Of a stretch of 37,774 nt of DNA, positions 15,915-23,372 are shown one piece after another (position 1 is the stretch's first letter; every line of letters starts with the position of its first letter). Under the pieces are notes generated by a model. The model was not told where the DNA came from. It saw only the letters and a list, made by a program, of their open reading frames with translations, and made no database searches. The position numbers and the translations under genes are program-made. This DNA is from Bacillota bacterium. Lineage in GTDB: Bacteria; Bacillota; Limnochordia; Limnochordales; DUMU01. The stretch lies in the NCBI GenBank assembly GCA_012839805.1, contig DUMU01000011.1, positions 1 to 37,774 of the forward strand. Direction: 5' to 3'.

Positions 15915-16372
15915 AGCACCGAGAGGTTCAGGGAACACGGCACGCGGGCAGGACGGAAGAAAAGGCGAACGATTAGGGGGGACGGCGGGGAATTGTTCGG
16001 AGTAGGTCGAACGTTTTCTAGCTGCGACTCCGCGTAAGCATACTTAGCTGCTTCATTCAGTTGGGAAAGCCGCATGATACCGTTTCCCGTTTTCCCAATG
16101 TTCGGATTTCCGTTCCGGCCCAGCGTGAACTGGGGGCTGGGGAGGAGTTTGCTTACTTGGCAGACAGTTCAGAAAAGACGCGCATGCTATTTATATGCAG
16201 GTGAACTGAGGGTTCGGCAGACCGGGTGCTGGTAGACGTGTTGTGTGTGTATCTTCAGACAGAACTGACTGCATAGATATTCACGGATCAGGCGGTTTTC
16301 CTACGGCGACGCGACCCCCTCGCCTCCCTCGCCGCCTTGTAGCTGGGATTTCGGGGTAGGGACTCAGACTGT
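15915..16372 (-). repeat. dispersed non-coding element, inverted copy 3
   Basis: Reverse-complement copy, clearly homologous along most of its length but diverged. Anchors on the minus strand include GTCGCGTCGCCGTAG (near 16300), TCTACCAGCA, TTCTGAACTG, GCAAACTCCT, AATCCGAAC and TGCTTACGCGGA. The hairpin equivalent to GGAAAAC/GTTTTCC is GGGAAA (16063-16068) with TTTCCC (16083-16088), with a changed end pair. The long-range stem is CTGCATA (16269-16275) with TATGCAG (16194-16200), where copies 1 and 2 have CATGCAG/CTGCATG, so a C-G pair has become T-A. End points are approximate. Confidence 0.75.
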
Positions 16373-16379
16373 GCCCAGG

Positions 16380-16700
16380 CCTTGGCGGCAGCAGGGGCCA
16401 CGGCAAAAGCAAGGCTAGGGCAAGCCAAAGGTGAGGCAAAGGCGAGGCGAAGGCGGGGCAAAGGCAGGGCTGAGGGCAAGGACCGAGGCCGGGGCCATGG
16501 TTAGGACTAGGGCGAGGGCCGCGGCCAGGCTCAAGGCCAGGACCAAGCCCAAGGCCAGGGCCAGGATCAAGATCAGGGGTGGGGTCAAGGCCGGACCAGG
16601 GCCAGGGCCGAGGCGACGCCACCGCGTTGCCCCGCAGGACTTGTTTCCCCAACGGCGAAGACTGCTTGGGAGCTCGGCTCCCACCCCGTAAGGTCGGAAA
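16380..16700. repeat. purine-rich low-complexity region
   Basis: About 320 bases built from variants of AAGGCCAGG and AGGGCAAGG, strongly biased to A and G on the plus strand, with repeat periods near 6 and 12. It lies immediately upstream of the second sugar-binding protein gene. On the minus strand it reads as a Pro/Gly/Leu repeat open frame, which has no start site and is not called. Confidence 0.7.
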
Positions 16701-16742
16701 GCTGGAATAAAGGGAATAAGGCCAGAGCAAGGAGGGTCGCCG

Positions 16743-18353
16743 ATGCCGTTTCGCCCTTGTCTGAACCGGGTTCTCCCCACCACGCCGGCCACGCCGGAGA
16801 CCGGCGGCATGATGCTGCCGGTGCGATCGGCGCAGCCACTGCGGCCGCCGGAGCCGGGCCGGAGGGTCTACGAACCGTTGTCCGTGCTGCCAGTACGACC
16901 GGTGTCGAAGATCCGGCCGGAGCCGCCGGGGCTGCTCGCGCGGCCGGTGCGGAGGGCGGAGCCGCTGCCCCTACTGCCCCGGTTGCTGGCGGCGATACTA
17001 GCTCTGTCGCCGCTGCTGGTATCACTGCCGGGATCGCTGGCAACCGGGCTCGAGCCATGGTCCCCAAAGGTCTCGGCGGCGCCGGCCCCGGCGTCCTCGT
17101 CGATAACCCTCACCCTTTACCTCGAAGAACGGGATGCGGCCACCATGAAATGGTACGCCGAGACGGCGAAGAAGTTCGAGGTCGCGCACCCCGGAGTCAA
17201 GGTCAGCATCGTCACCAATGCCGGCACCGGCTACTACGACAAGCTGATGACCCTTTGGGCCGCCGGCATGCCTCCCGACGTGTGGGGACAGGGCGGCGCA
17301 CCCCGTTCATATCAACGGGAAGGCTGGCTCCTCGACCTCACCGATTTCGTCAAAGCCGACCTCGACGAACTGAACGTCAAGGACTTCTTCCCGGCCGCCT
17401 GGAAGGCATACGAGTGGGACGGGCGGGTGTGGGGATTGCCGTTCATTAGCGTAGCGTCGCCGCTCTTTTACAACGCGGATCTTTTCGATCAGCGAGGGGT
17501 GGTGCCCCCGCCCGCCACCTGGTCGGACGAAGGCTGGAGCTGGGCGGACATGGTGGCTACCGCCCGCAAGCTAACCGTGGCCGAGCCCGACGGAAGGCTG
17601 AAGCAGGCCGGCGTGGGCATTGACACGGACCCGTTGGGTTGGATCATCTTTTCTTACTTTTGGGGAGCGGACTGGTTCGATCGCGAGACGTACCGGACGG
17701 GGATCGTTCAGCGGACGACGCTGGACACCCCCGAGAACCGGAGGGCCTGGACGGAGGTGCGGGCGCTTTTGTGGCAGGACCACGTCGCCCCCCGCCTGGG
17801 CGACGGGTTCGATGCCTGGAGCGGATTCCAAACCGGCAAGGTAGGCATGCACCTGGGAGCTTCACCCTGGGTGATCATGGGTAAGCGGGACGTTTTGCGG
17901 TTTCGCTGGGGGATGGCGTCTCAACCGCAGACGCCCGTGGCTCGGCGGACCACCATCGTGTACACGGATGCCTGGCTGATCGGTTCGCAGACCCGCCACC
18001 CGAAGGAGGCCTGGGAACTGGTTAAGTTCCTGAGCAGCCCGGAGACGTTGAAGAGCTACGTGACCATAGCCGACTTCCCGCCGGCCCGCATCTCGGCCAC
18101 CGGCCCGTACATGCAGCGGATGGCCAGTTTCTCCGGGCTGCAGTCGGCCGAGCAGATCTTCCTCTGCCTGATGGGCGGGCAGCAATACGGCCGGGAGTGC
18201 TGGGCTCATACGATCGCCGGGTTCGTTGAGCTCCACCAGATCATCCCGCCTTTCCTGCGCGATATCATAAACAACAAGCGAGAGGTAGGAGAGGCGCTCC
18301 GGGCCGCGGCGGAAGCGGTAGAGGCCCATCTCAGACAGACGCGGCGGAAATGA
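16743..18353 (+). CDS. extracellular solute-binding protein with long N-terminal extension
   Basis: CUT1-type sugar-binding protein, 536 residues, about 90 longer than usual. The excess is at the N-terminus: residues 1-75 are rich in Pro, Arg and Glu. A hydrophobic signal segment follows (about 76-100), a cleavage-like SAAPA site and the mature domain from ITLTLYLEERD. Family features are DVWGQGGAPRSY, GRVWGLPFISVASPLFYNAD, YFWGADWFD, HPKEAWELVKFLSSP. Start ATG 16743 has AAGGAGGG 6 bases upstream, so the extension seems real and not a misplaced start. The next genes are an ABC-2-type pair, not sugar permeases. The protein resembles the products at 11456 and 34096 only at family level. Confidence 0.87.
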   Translation: MPFRPCLNRVLPTTPATPETGGMMLPVRSAQPLRPPEPGRRVYEPLSVLPVRPVSKIRPEPPGLLARPVRRAEPLPLLPRLLAAILALSPLLVSLPGSLATGLEPWSPKVSAAPAPASSSITLTLYLEERDAATMKWYAETAKKFEVAHPGVKVSIVTNAGTGYYDKLMTLWAAGMPPDVWGQGGAPRSYQREGWLLDLTDFVKADLDELNVKDFFPAAWKAYEWDGRVWGLPFISVASPLFYNADLFDQRGVVPPPATWSDEGWSWADMVATARKLTVAEPDGRLKQAGVGIDTDPLGWIIFSYFWGADWFDRETYRTGIVQRTTLDTPENRRAWTEVRALLWQDHVAPRLGDGFDAWSGFQTGKVGMHLGASPWVIMGKRDVLRFRWGMASQPQTPVARRTTIVYTDAWLIGSQTRHPKEAWELVKFLSSPETLKSYVTIADFPPARISATGPYMQRMASFSGLQSAEQIFLCLMGGQQYGRECWAHTIAGFVELHQIIPPFLRDIINNKREVGEALRAAAEAVEAHLRQTRRK

Positions 18354-18396
18354 GCCAGAGCCGATCCGGAATCGGTCCGGAATTCGGAATTAAGCA

Positions 18397-19230
18397 ATGA
18401 AGGAGAGTCTGTGCAGCGTGGCAAAGATGACGGGGACGATGGGAAACGGCGAGTATCTGATTGAGGTTCAGCAGATGACGAAAAGTTACGACGGGCGGAC
18501 GCTGGCCGTCGATCACCTGGACCTGGCCGTCCCTCCGGGCCAGATCTACGGTTTCCTCGGGCCTAACGGCGCCGGTAAGACGACGACCATCAAGGCCATG
18601 GTCGGACTTCTGCGCCCCGACTCGGGCACGGTGCGGGTGGCCGGGGTCGATGTGGTACGGAATCCGCTGGAGGCCAAGCGGCGCATCGGGTATATCCCCG
18701 ATACGCCATCGGTTTATGAACGGCTAACGGGCCTTGAGTACCTCAACTTCATCGCCGACGTGTTCGCCGTGCCGGCGCGGGAACGTCAAGAACGGATCGA
18801 GCAGGGGCTGGCCACCTTTGACCTGGAAGCGGCGGCCGGACAACTGATCGGTAGCTACTCGCACGGGATGAAGCACAAGTTACTGATCGTGGCGGCGCTG
18901 GTCCACAAGCCGAGGGTTCTGATCCTGGATGAACCCATGGGCGGGCTTGATCCGCGGGCGTGGTTCCGGTTCAAGCAAATGCTGAAACAGCACTGCGACG
19001 AAGGAAACACGGTCTTTTTCAGTACCCATCTCCTGGACATCGCCGAGAGACTGTGTGACCGGCTGGCCATCATCAACAAAGGCCGGCTCGTGGCGGAGGG
19101 AACGCTGGAGGAGCTGCGCAGCGGGCAGCACGAGAAGAGTGCCACGCTGGAGGAGCTGTTCTTGCAGCTGACCGAGGAAGCACAGGTAGGCGGAGAACAA
19201 GAAGGGGAAGCGAAAGGGAAAGTAAGGTAA
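18397..19230 (+). CDS. ABC transporter ATP-binding protein (ABC-2 exporter)
   Basis: Cytoplasmic ATPase for the permease encoded behind it. Walker A GPNGAGKTT (55-63), signature YSHGMKHKL (about 153-161) in place of LSGGM, Walker B VLILDEPMGGLDP, and an H-loop in FFSTHLLD. The YSxGM type of signature is seen in gram-positive exporters of the EcsA/YthP group. The start may be GTG 18418 instead of ATG 18397, since AAGGAG at 18400-18405 would then serve as its ribosome-binding site with 10-base spacing. The C-terminal 15 residues are Glu/Lys/Gly-rich and not conserved. It is 161 bases from the permease gene. Confidence 0.87.
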   Translation: MKESLCSVAKMTGTMGNGEYLIEVQQMTKSYDGRTLAVDHLDLAVPPGQIYGFLGPNGAGKTTTIKAMVGLLRPDSGTVRVAGVDVVRNPLEAKRRIGYIPDTPSVYERLTGLEYLNFIADVFAVPARERQERIEQGLATFDLEAAAGQLIGSYSHGMKHKLLIVAALVHKPRVLILDEPMGGLDPRAWFRFKQMLKQHCDEGNTVFFSTHLLDIAERLCDRLAIINKGRLVAEGTLEELRSGQHEKSATLEELFLQLTEEAQVGGEQEGEAKGKVR

Positions 19231-19243
19231 ACGAAGTAAGGCA

Positions 19244-19265
19244 CAGCACCGTAAGGACCGGTGCT
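19244..19265 (+). promoter_or_regulatory. intercistronic hairpin
   Basis: AGCACCG-taagga-CCGGTGCT forms a stem of seven to eight pairs between the ATPase and permease genes. There is no T run, so it is more likely an RNA-processing or stability hairpin than a terminator. Confidence 0.3.
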
Positions 19266-19391
19266 TCGCCTCGTCACGCCGGCAGGCAACCTGCAACCTG
19301 CACACTCCATAGCTACGGGCTGCAGCAGCGAGCACCGGCCGGGCCGACGGAGGCTGAGAGCGAGATCGCGATCTAGGGGGTTGGCGTTCCT

Positions 19392-21308
19392 TTGAGTGGA
19401 CTGCGGACGCTTTGGCGGTTGATCCGGCTTGAGATCAATGTGGTCATGGGCTTTTCGGCGTGGCGACACGGCGGCGGCCGGTTCGGGCGAGGTGGGCGTT
19501 GGGCGCTGCGGCGTTATGCCGTTTTCCTTCTTCCCCTTGCCTTCTTGCCGTTCCTCGGGACGTTGTACGCCGGTTCATCCTGGCTGCTGCAGCAGATTGC
19601 GCTGGTGGAGCAGATGGCAGTTCCACCAGGGGCAGGGCCGGGCGCAGGTCTGGGAGTAGAACCGGGCGCAGGAGCGAGCCCGGGCCTTGGGGTGGCCGGC
19701 GGCCCGGGCCTGGGCCTGGCCAAGGTGCTCATGGCGCTGGTTTTTGCAGGGATGATGCTCTTTACGCTGATAGTCTCGCTCCCGTACATCATCAACGTGT
19801 TCTACCTCAACGACGATCTCGAGATCCTGCTTCCGCTCCCCATCCCACCCTGGCAGGTGGTGGCCGCTAAGTTCGCGGTGGTCTGGGCGGGCGAGTGGGG
19901 GTTCACCCTTCTCTTTCTCGGGCCGTTCATCGCCGCCTGGCTCGTTTCCGGCCCGGTGAACGGCATTCTCCCTGCGGTCTACGCCGGTGTCATGCTGGTG
20001 CTGCTTACGGCTCTCCTGCCCGTGCTGCCGCTGGCCGCAGGAGCGCTGGTGGCCATCGCTTTCATGCGGGTGGTCAGCCCGAGCCGGGGGCGTTTCAAGG
20101 AGTATATGCAGGTATTCGGGGCCATGCTGGGGATCTTGGTGGCTCTGGGGTTCAATCTCGTCACCCAGCGGGTTGGACAGATGAATCCGCAGGAGATCAT
20201 GGAACGGCTGACCGAGCCGGGGGGGATGGTCGAGCTCACGACCCGGTACTTGCCGCCCGCCCGCTGGGCAGTGTGGCTGGCGGCGCCGGATAGCGTGGCC
20301 CAGGCCGTGACCGGAGGGCTCTTGCTGGTTGGTGCGACGGTCCTGGCCGTGGCCCTGGTCGGAGCATTTGCACAGCGCTGGTACTTGACCGGCCTGCTGG
20401 GCGAGACCCGCCCCGCCACCGTTCCCGGGCCGCTGTCCCGCACCCTGCCGAGCTCCGCGCCGAGCTCCCGACCGGCCTCCCGACCGGGCTCGCGGCCGAG
20501 CTCGCGGCCGAGCTCGGTGCCCCGCTCGGCCCCTCACGCCCTGACCCTGCCAAGGCCTCGGTCCTGGTTTGCGGCATTGTTCCTGAAAGAGTGGCTGGTC
20601 TTCTGGCGAACCCCCGGTTTTGCCATGTACGGGCTCGTCACCAGCCTCGCCATTCCCGTCAGCATGCTCTTGGTTTTCTTCTTCGGCGCCGCCCGTTCCG
20701 ACCTCACGAGGCTCCTCGCCGAGCTCCCCGAACTCACCGCCGGGCTTCCCGTGCCCCTGGCGCCCATCCTGGCCGGCGGCCTCACCCTGTTCACTGCGTT
20801 CAATCCCATTCTGATCGTGGGTTTCTCCCGGGAGGGGCACATGGCCTGGCACACCCTCGTGCTCCCTCTGCGCCCCTGGCAGACCGCGGCCTCCAAAGTA
20901 GCCTTGGCCGGCGCCGTGGCCGCGATACCACTTGTGGCGTTTGCCCTGCTCGCCGGCTACGTGCTGCGGCTGCCGGCCACGGCCCTGGCCGTTACCATCG
21001 CGTGGGGCATCGCCCTGAACGCAACGGGCCAGGCCCTGGCCCTGGCCGTCGATTTCATGCTGCCCAAGCTCGAGTGGAAAAACCCGATGTACGTAGCCCA
21101 AAACAGCATCGGCGGCTTCCTGGCCATGGTAGCAGCCGTCCTGCCGGTACTCATCCTGGGCGGCCTCGGCCTGTGTCTCTGGTACTTCGACGTGAAGGGC
21201 ACCCCCTGGGCCGCCGCCCTCCTCACCGCCACTGCGCTGCTGGCGGCCGTCGCCGGCCTGCTGCTCAGCCGCGCCGCCCGCTACCGCCTGGAGCGAGCAG
21301 GGATCTGA
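19392..21308 (+). CDS. ABC exporter permease with low-complexity insertions
   Basis: Large integral membrane protein, 638 residues, with about twelve hydrophobic segments in two halves, partner of the ATPase gene before it. It resembles the putative ABC exporter permeases of Bacillota (EcsB/YthQ-like size and arrangement). Two simple-sequence stretches interrupt it. One is a Gly/Ala/Pro repeat between the first two helices (about 78-113). The other is a Ser/Arg/Pro repeat (SSRPASRPGSRPSSRPSS, about 350-380) in the central cytoplasmic loop joining the halves. Start is TTG 19392 with AGGGGG about 11 bases upstream. Substrate unknown. A long open frame on the opposite strand is a codon-bias shadow. 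Confidence 0.82.
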   Translation: MSGLRTLWRLIRLEINVVMGFSAWRHGGGRFGRGGRWALRRYAVFLLPLAFLPFLGTLYAGSSWLLQQIALVEQMAVPPGAGPGAGLGVEPGAGASPGLGVAGGPGLGLAKVLMALVFAGMMLFTLIVSLPYIINVFYLNDDLEILLPLPIPPWQVVAAKFAVVWAGEWGFTLLFLGPFIAAWLVSGPVNGILPAVYAGVMLVLLTALLPVLPLAAGALVAIAFMRVVSPSRGRFKEYMQVFGAMLGILVALGFNLVTQRVGQMNPQEIMERLTEPGGMVELTTRYLPPARWAVWLAAPDSVAQAVTGGLLLVGATVLAVALVGAFAQRWYLTGLLGETRPATVPGPLSRTLPSSAPSSRPASRPGSRPSSRPSSVPRSAPHALTLPRPRSWFAALFLKEWLVFWRTPGFAMYGLVTSLAIPVSMLLVFFFGAARSDLTRLLAELPELTAGLPVPLAPILAGGLTLFTAFNPILIVGFSREGHMAWHTLVLPLRPWQTAASKVALAGAVAAIPLVAFALLAGYVLRLPATALAVTIAWGIALNATGQALALAVDFMLPKLEWKNPMYVAQNSIGGFLAMVAAVLPVLILGGLGLCLWYFDVKGTPWAAALLTATALLAAVAGLLLSRAARYRLERAGI

Positions 21309-21470
21309 TTCAGCCTGCCGCCCGCCGGTTCGTTCCCGGCGGCCGCTCCGTCACTCGCCGACGGCACGTCCCTCCGCGCCCCTCGTCGTAGGGCCGTCGC
21401 TCCCGTCCGTGGCCCGTCCGTGGCTGGTCGCCGGCCGGCGATCCGCTATCGCTTCTGCTACCCCCGGCCG

Positions 21471-21929
21471 TCACTCGCCGATGATCTTGACGACGACCCG
21501 TTTGGGCCGCTGGCCGTCCCATTCTCCGTAAAAGACCCGCTGCCACGGGCCAAAGTCGAGGCGGCCGCCCGTAATCGGCAGCACCACCTCGTGGCCCAGG
21601 GCCAGGCTTCGCAGATGCGCCGCCCCATTGTCTTCGCCAGTGTCGTTGTGCCGGTAGTCATCACCACGGGCCGGGTGATGACTCCACGGCGCCAGCGTGC
21701 CCTCCAGCCAATCCTTGATGTCCTGCCAGAGCCCCGGCTCATGGTCGTTCACGAAGACCGAAGCGGTGATGTGCATTGCACTGACCAGCATCAACCCCTC
21801 CTGAACCGGATGCTCCCGCAAGAAAGCTTCCAGCCGGTCGGTGATGTCGATGATCTCCTGCCTTTTGGCCGTATTGAACGTCAAGTAAGTCGTATACGAC
21901 TTCATGCTACCTTTCATCTCCTCCTCCAT
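21471..21929 (-). CDS. YjbQ/UPF0047 family protein
   Basis: Small cytoplasmic protein of the UPF0047 (YjbQ) family, known for weak thiamine-phosphate synthase activity and otherwise of unclear role. It has the family core [18 protein letters not shown], the metal-site pattern with His-Asn and Asp-Asn-Gly-Ala-Ala-His ([14 protein letters not shown]), [20 protein letters not shown] and the C-terminal VVVKIIGE. Length of about 153 is slightly above the usual 130-140. ATG 21929 with GAGG 6 bases upstream is preferred to GTG 21959, which lacks a ribosome-binding site; ATG 21902 would give the most typical length. Convergent with the ABC permease gene. It seems unrelated to its neighbours. Confidence 0.9.
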   Translation of the reverse strand: MEEEMKGSMKSYTTYLTFNTAKRQEIIDITDRLEAFLREHPVQEGLMLVSAMHITASVFVNDHEPGLWQDIKDWLEGTLAPWSHHPARGDDYRHNDTGEDNGAAHLRSLALGHEVVLPITGGRLDFGPWQRVFYGEWDGQRPKRVVVKIIGE

Positions 21930-22073
21930 GACAGGCCTCACCGTATAAGACAGCCTCACGCTCTACGACGGCGGCTATGACCTCTCGCTCTCCCCCCGTC
22001 CGTGCGGAAGACCAGGTCGCCGTCGCCCTGCAGCGCCCGCCGGGGAGCCGCCGGTGAAGGCGAATCACCCTTC

Positions 22074-23372
22074 CTAGATGATGACCTCGGCGTTGGCCCA
22101 GTCGGCGTGGTCGAAGTCTTTGTTGTCGCCCCCGTCCGTGACCACCAGGGTTAACTCTTCGACTCCCCTTATGTCGACCTCCACTTCCCGGCCGGGCAAC
22201 CGCCCGGTGATCATCCCGCTATCGTAGACCTTGACCCCGTCGGCCCATACTTGGAAGACTACCGATCCCTGGTCGCCCACCTCGTCATCCACCCCGATCA
22301 CGGCCCGGAAGGTGGAACAGCGACCGCCAAGGTAATAGGTCACCCGTGACGGCGCGTGAACTCCCAGCCCCCTGGCATACGCCTGTCCCCCGATCCGGAT
22401 CGGGCGGCCGTCCGTGGGACCCGTTTCTCCGTTGCTCCGATCCCGTTCGACCGGTCCCCAGCCGTTGGTGGCGCTCACCCACTCCAGATCGCTCAGATAG
22501 GAAGTTCGGGTAGGCGCCGGCGGCGGGACGACCAGCACCATCATGACCTCCTGCTGCGCCCAGGCCGGGTCCGAACCCGTGGCCGAAACCCCCGTCGCGG
22601 CCGCCGCCGGCGCTGCCGGCGAAGCCGAACCCGCCGCCGAACCCGAGCTCGTGCCCGGAGCCGAGCCCGCGACCGAACCCGGGCCTGCGCTCGAAAGTCC
22701 CGCGGCCCGAGGCGCCGGCTCCGCATCGTAACGGTAGATAGCCCGGATGGGTACGGTCACCGTGCCCACCGGAGCTCCGGCGGGACTCGTGATCTCCCAA
22801 TCGATCGCCCGCGACTCCCCAGGGTGAACGACGGCCAGGCGGGCAACCGAAACCGGGGTATCAGCGCCGGCGACCTGTGAACCGCAGCAGCTCAACGGCC
22901 TTGCCGACCACCCCGGCGGCAGTGCCAGCTCCAGCCGCAGATCACGCGCAGAGACCGGCCCGTAGTTCACTACGGTCACGGTCACGGTCCGGGTCTCCCC
23001 CGCCGGCACGTACGTAGCCCCGGCGGCGCCCGGTCGCGGTTCAATCGTAAGCAGCAACGCGGGTGGGGCTTCCCCGGGAGCACCCCGGTGCACCCGGAAC
23101 ATAGCCACCCCGTGGGCAGGCACGAAAGCAACAATCTCACGCGCAACCGTGAAATCCCGGTGGGCCCACAGGTCACGCACTACATAGACACGGTCTTCGG
23201 CGGCCGGCTCGCCGACCACCTTTCCACGACGCGGCCGCTCCGGCCGCTCCGACCGCTCCGACCTGCCCGGCCTGCCCGGCTTCGCCGGCTCTGCCGACCT
23301 CCGCGAGCAACTGCAATCCCGCCTCCTCAACTTCCTCAACCGGCACCGCCATCCTTGCCGGCATCTCGCCAC
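22074..23372 (-). CDS. C-terminal part of split GH27 alpha-galactosidase (NEW3 and NPCBM domains)
   Basis: Frameshifted continuation of the GH27 gene upstream. The usable part begins near residue 60 with VYVVRDLWAHRDF, the last beta-domain motif of family 27 enzymes, then AFVPAHGVAMFRVHRG. A NEW3-type beta-sandwich follows (about 115-225: ETRTVTVTVVNYGPVSARDL, LPPGW). Then comes a Gly/Ser/Ala low-complexity linker (about 235-275) and an NPCBM carbohydrate-binding domain (about 290-432: TSYLSDLEWVSATNGWGPVE, RGLGVHAPSRVTYYL, WADGVKVYDSG). The first 55 residues, Arg/Pro-rich, are the wrong-frame reading of the tract where the shift occurs. There is no start site or signal peptide. One surplus base (or two missing) between about 23200 and 23300 separates the frames. 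Confidence 0.8.
   Translation of the reverse strand: MARCRQGWRCRLRKLRRRDCSCSRRSAEPAKPGRPGRSERSERPERPRRGKVVGEPAAEDRVYVVRDLWAHRDFTVAREIVAFVPAHGVAMFRVHRGAPGEAPPALLLTIEPRPGAAGATYVPAGETRTVTVTVVNYGPVSARDLRLELALPPGWSARPLSCCGSQVAGADTPVSVARLAVVHPGESRAIDWEITSPAGAPVGTVTVPIRAIYRYDAEPAPRAAGLSSAGPGSVAGSAPGTSSGSAAGSASPAAPAAAATGVSATGSDPAWAQQEVMMVLVVPPPAPTRTSYLSDLEWVSATNGWGPVERDRSNGETGPTDGRPIRIGGQAYARGLGVHAPSRVTYYLGGRCSTFRAVIGVDDEVGDQGSVVFQVWADGVKVYDSGMITGRLPGREVEVDIRGVEELTLVVTDGGDNKDFDHADWANAEVII

Larger units (their letters stand above)
15020..16742. other. gene-free repeat region
   Basis: About 1.7 kb without a convincing gene. In order it holds copy 2 of the dispersed element, a 36-bp tandem array, the inverted copy 3 and a purine-rich low-complexity stretch that ends at the Shine-Dalgarno site of the next gene. 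Long open frames occur on both strands. They are explained by high GC and by repeat units that are multiples of three; none has a start site or a recognisable protein. Confidence 0.75.

Noticed and set aside
15091-16372. CRISPR array or group II intron as explanation of the repeats
   Set aside because: The 36-bp units are contiguous, without spacers, and no cas genes are present. No reverse transcriptase or typical domain V hairpin was seen in the dispersed element.
16281-16730. minus-strand Pro/Gly/Leu repeat frame
   Set aside because: Product of the purine-rich low-complexity tract and element copy 3; no start site.
19575-21101. 508-residue open frame opposite the ABC permease gene
   Set aside because: Rich in Gly, Gln, His and Arg without any family motif; a shadow of the GC-rich permease codons on the other strand, which encode clear membrane helices.
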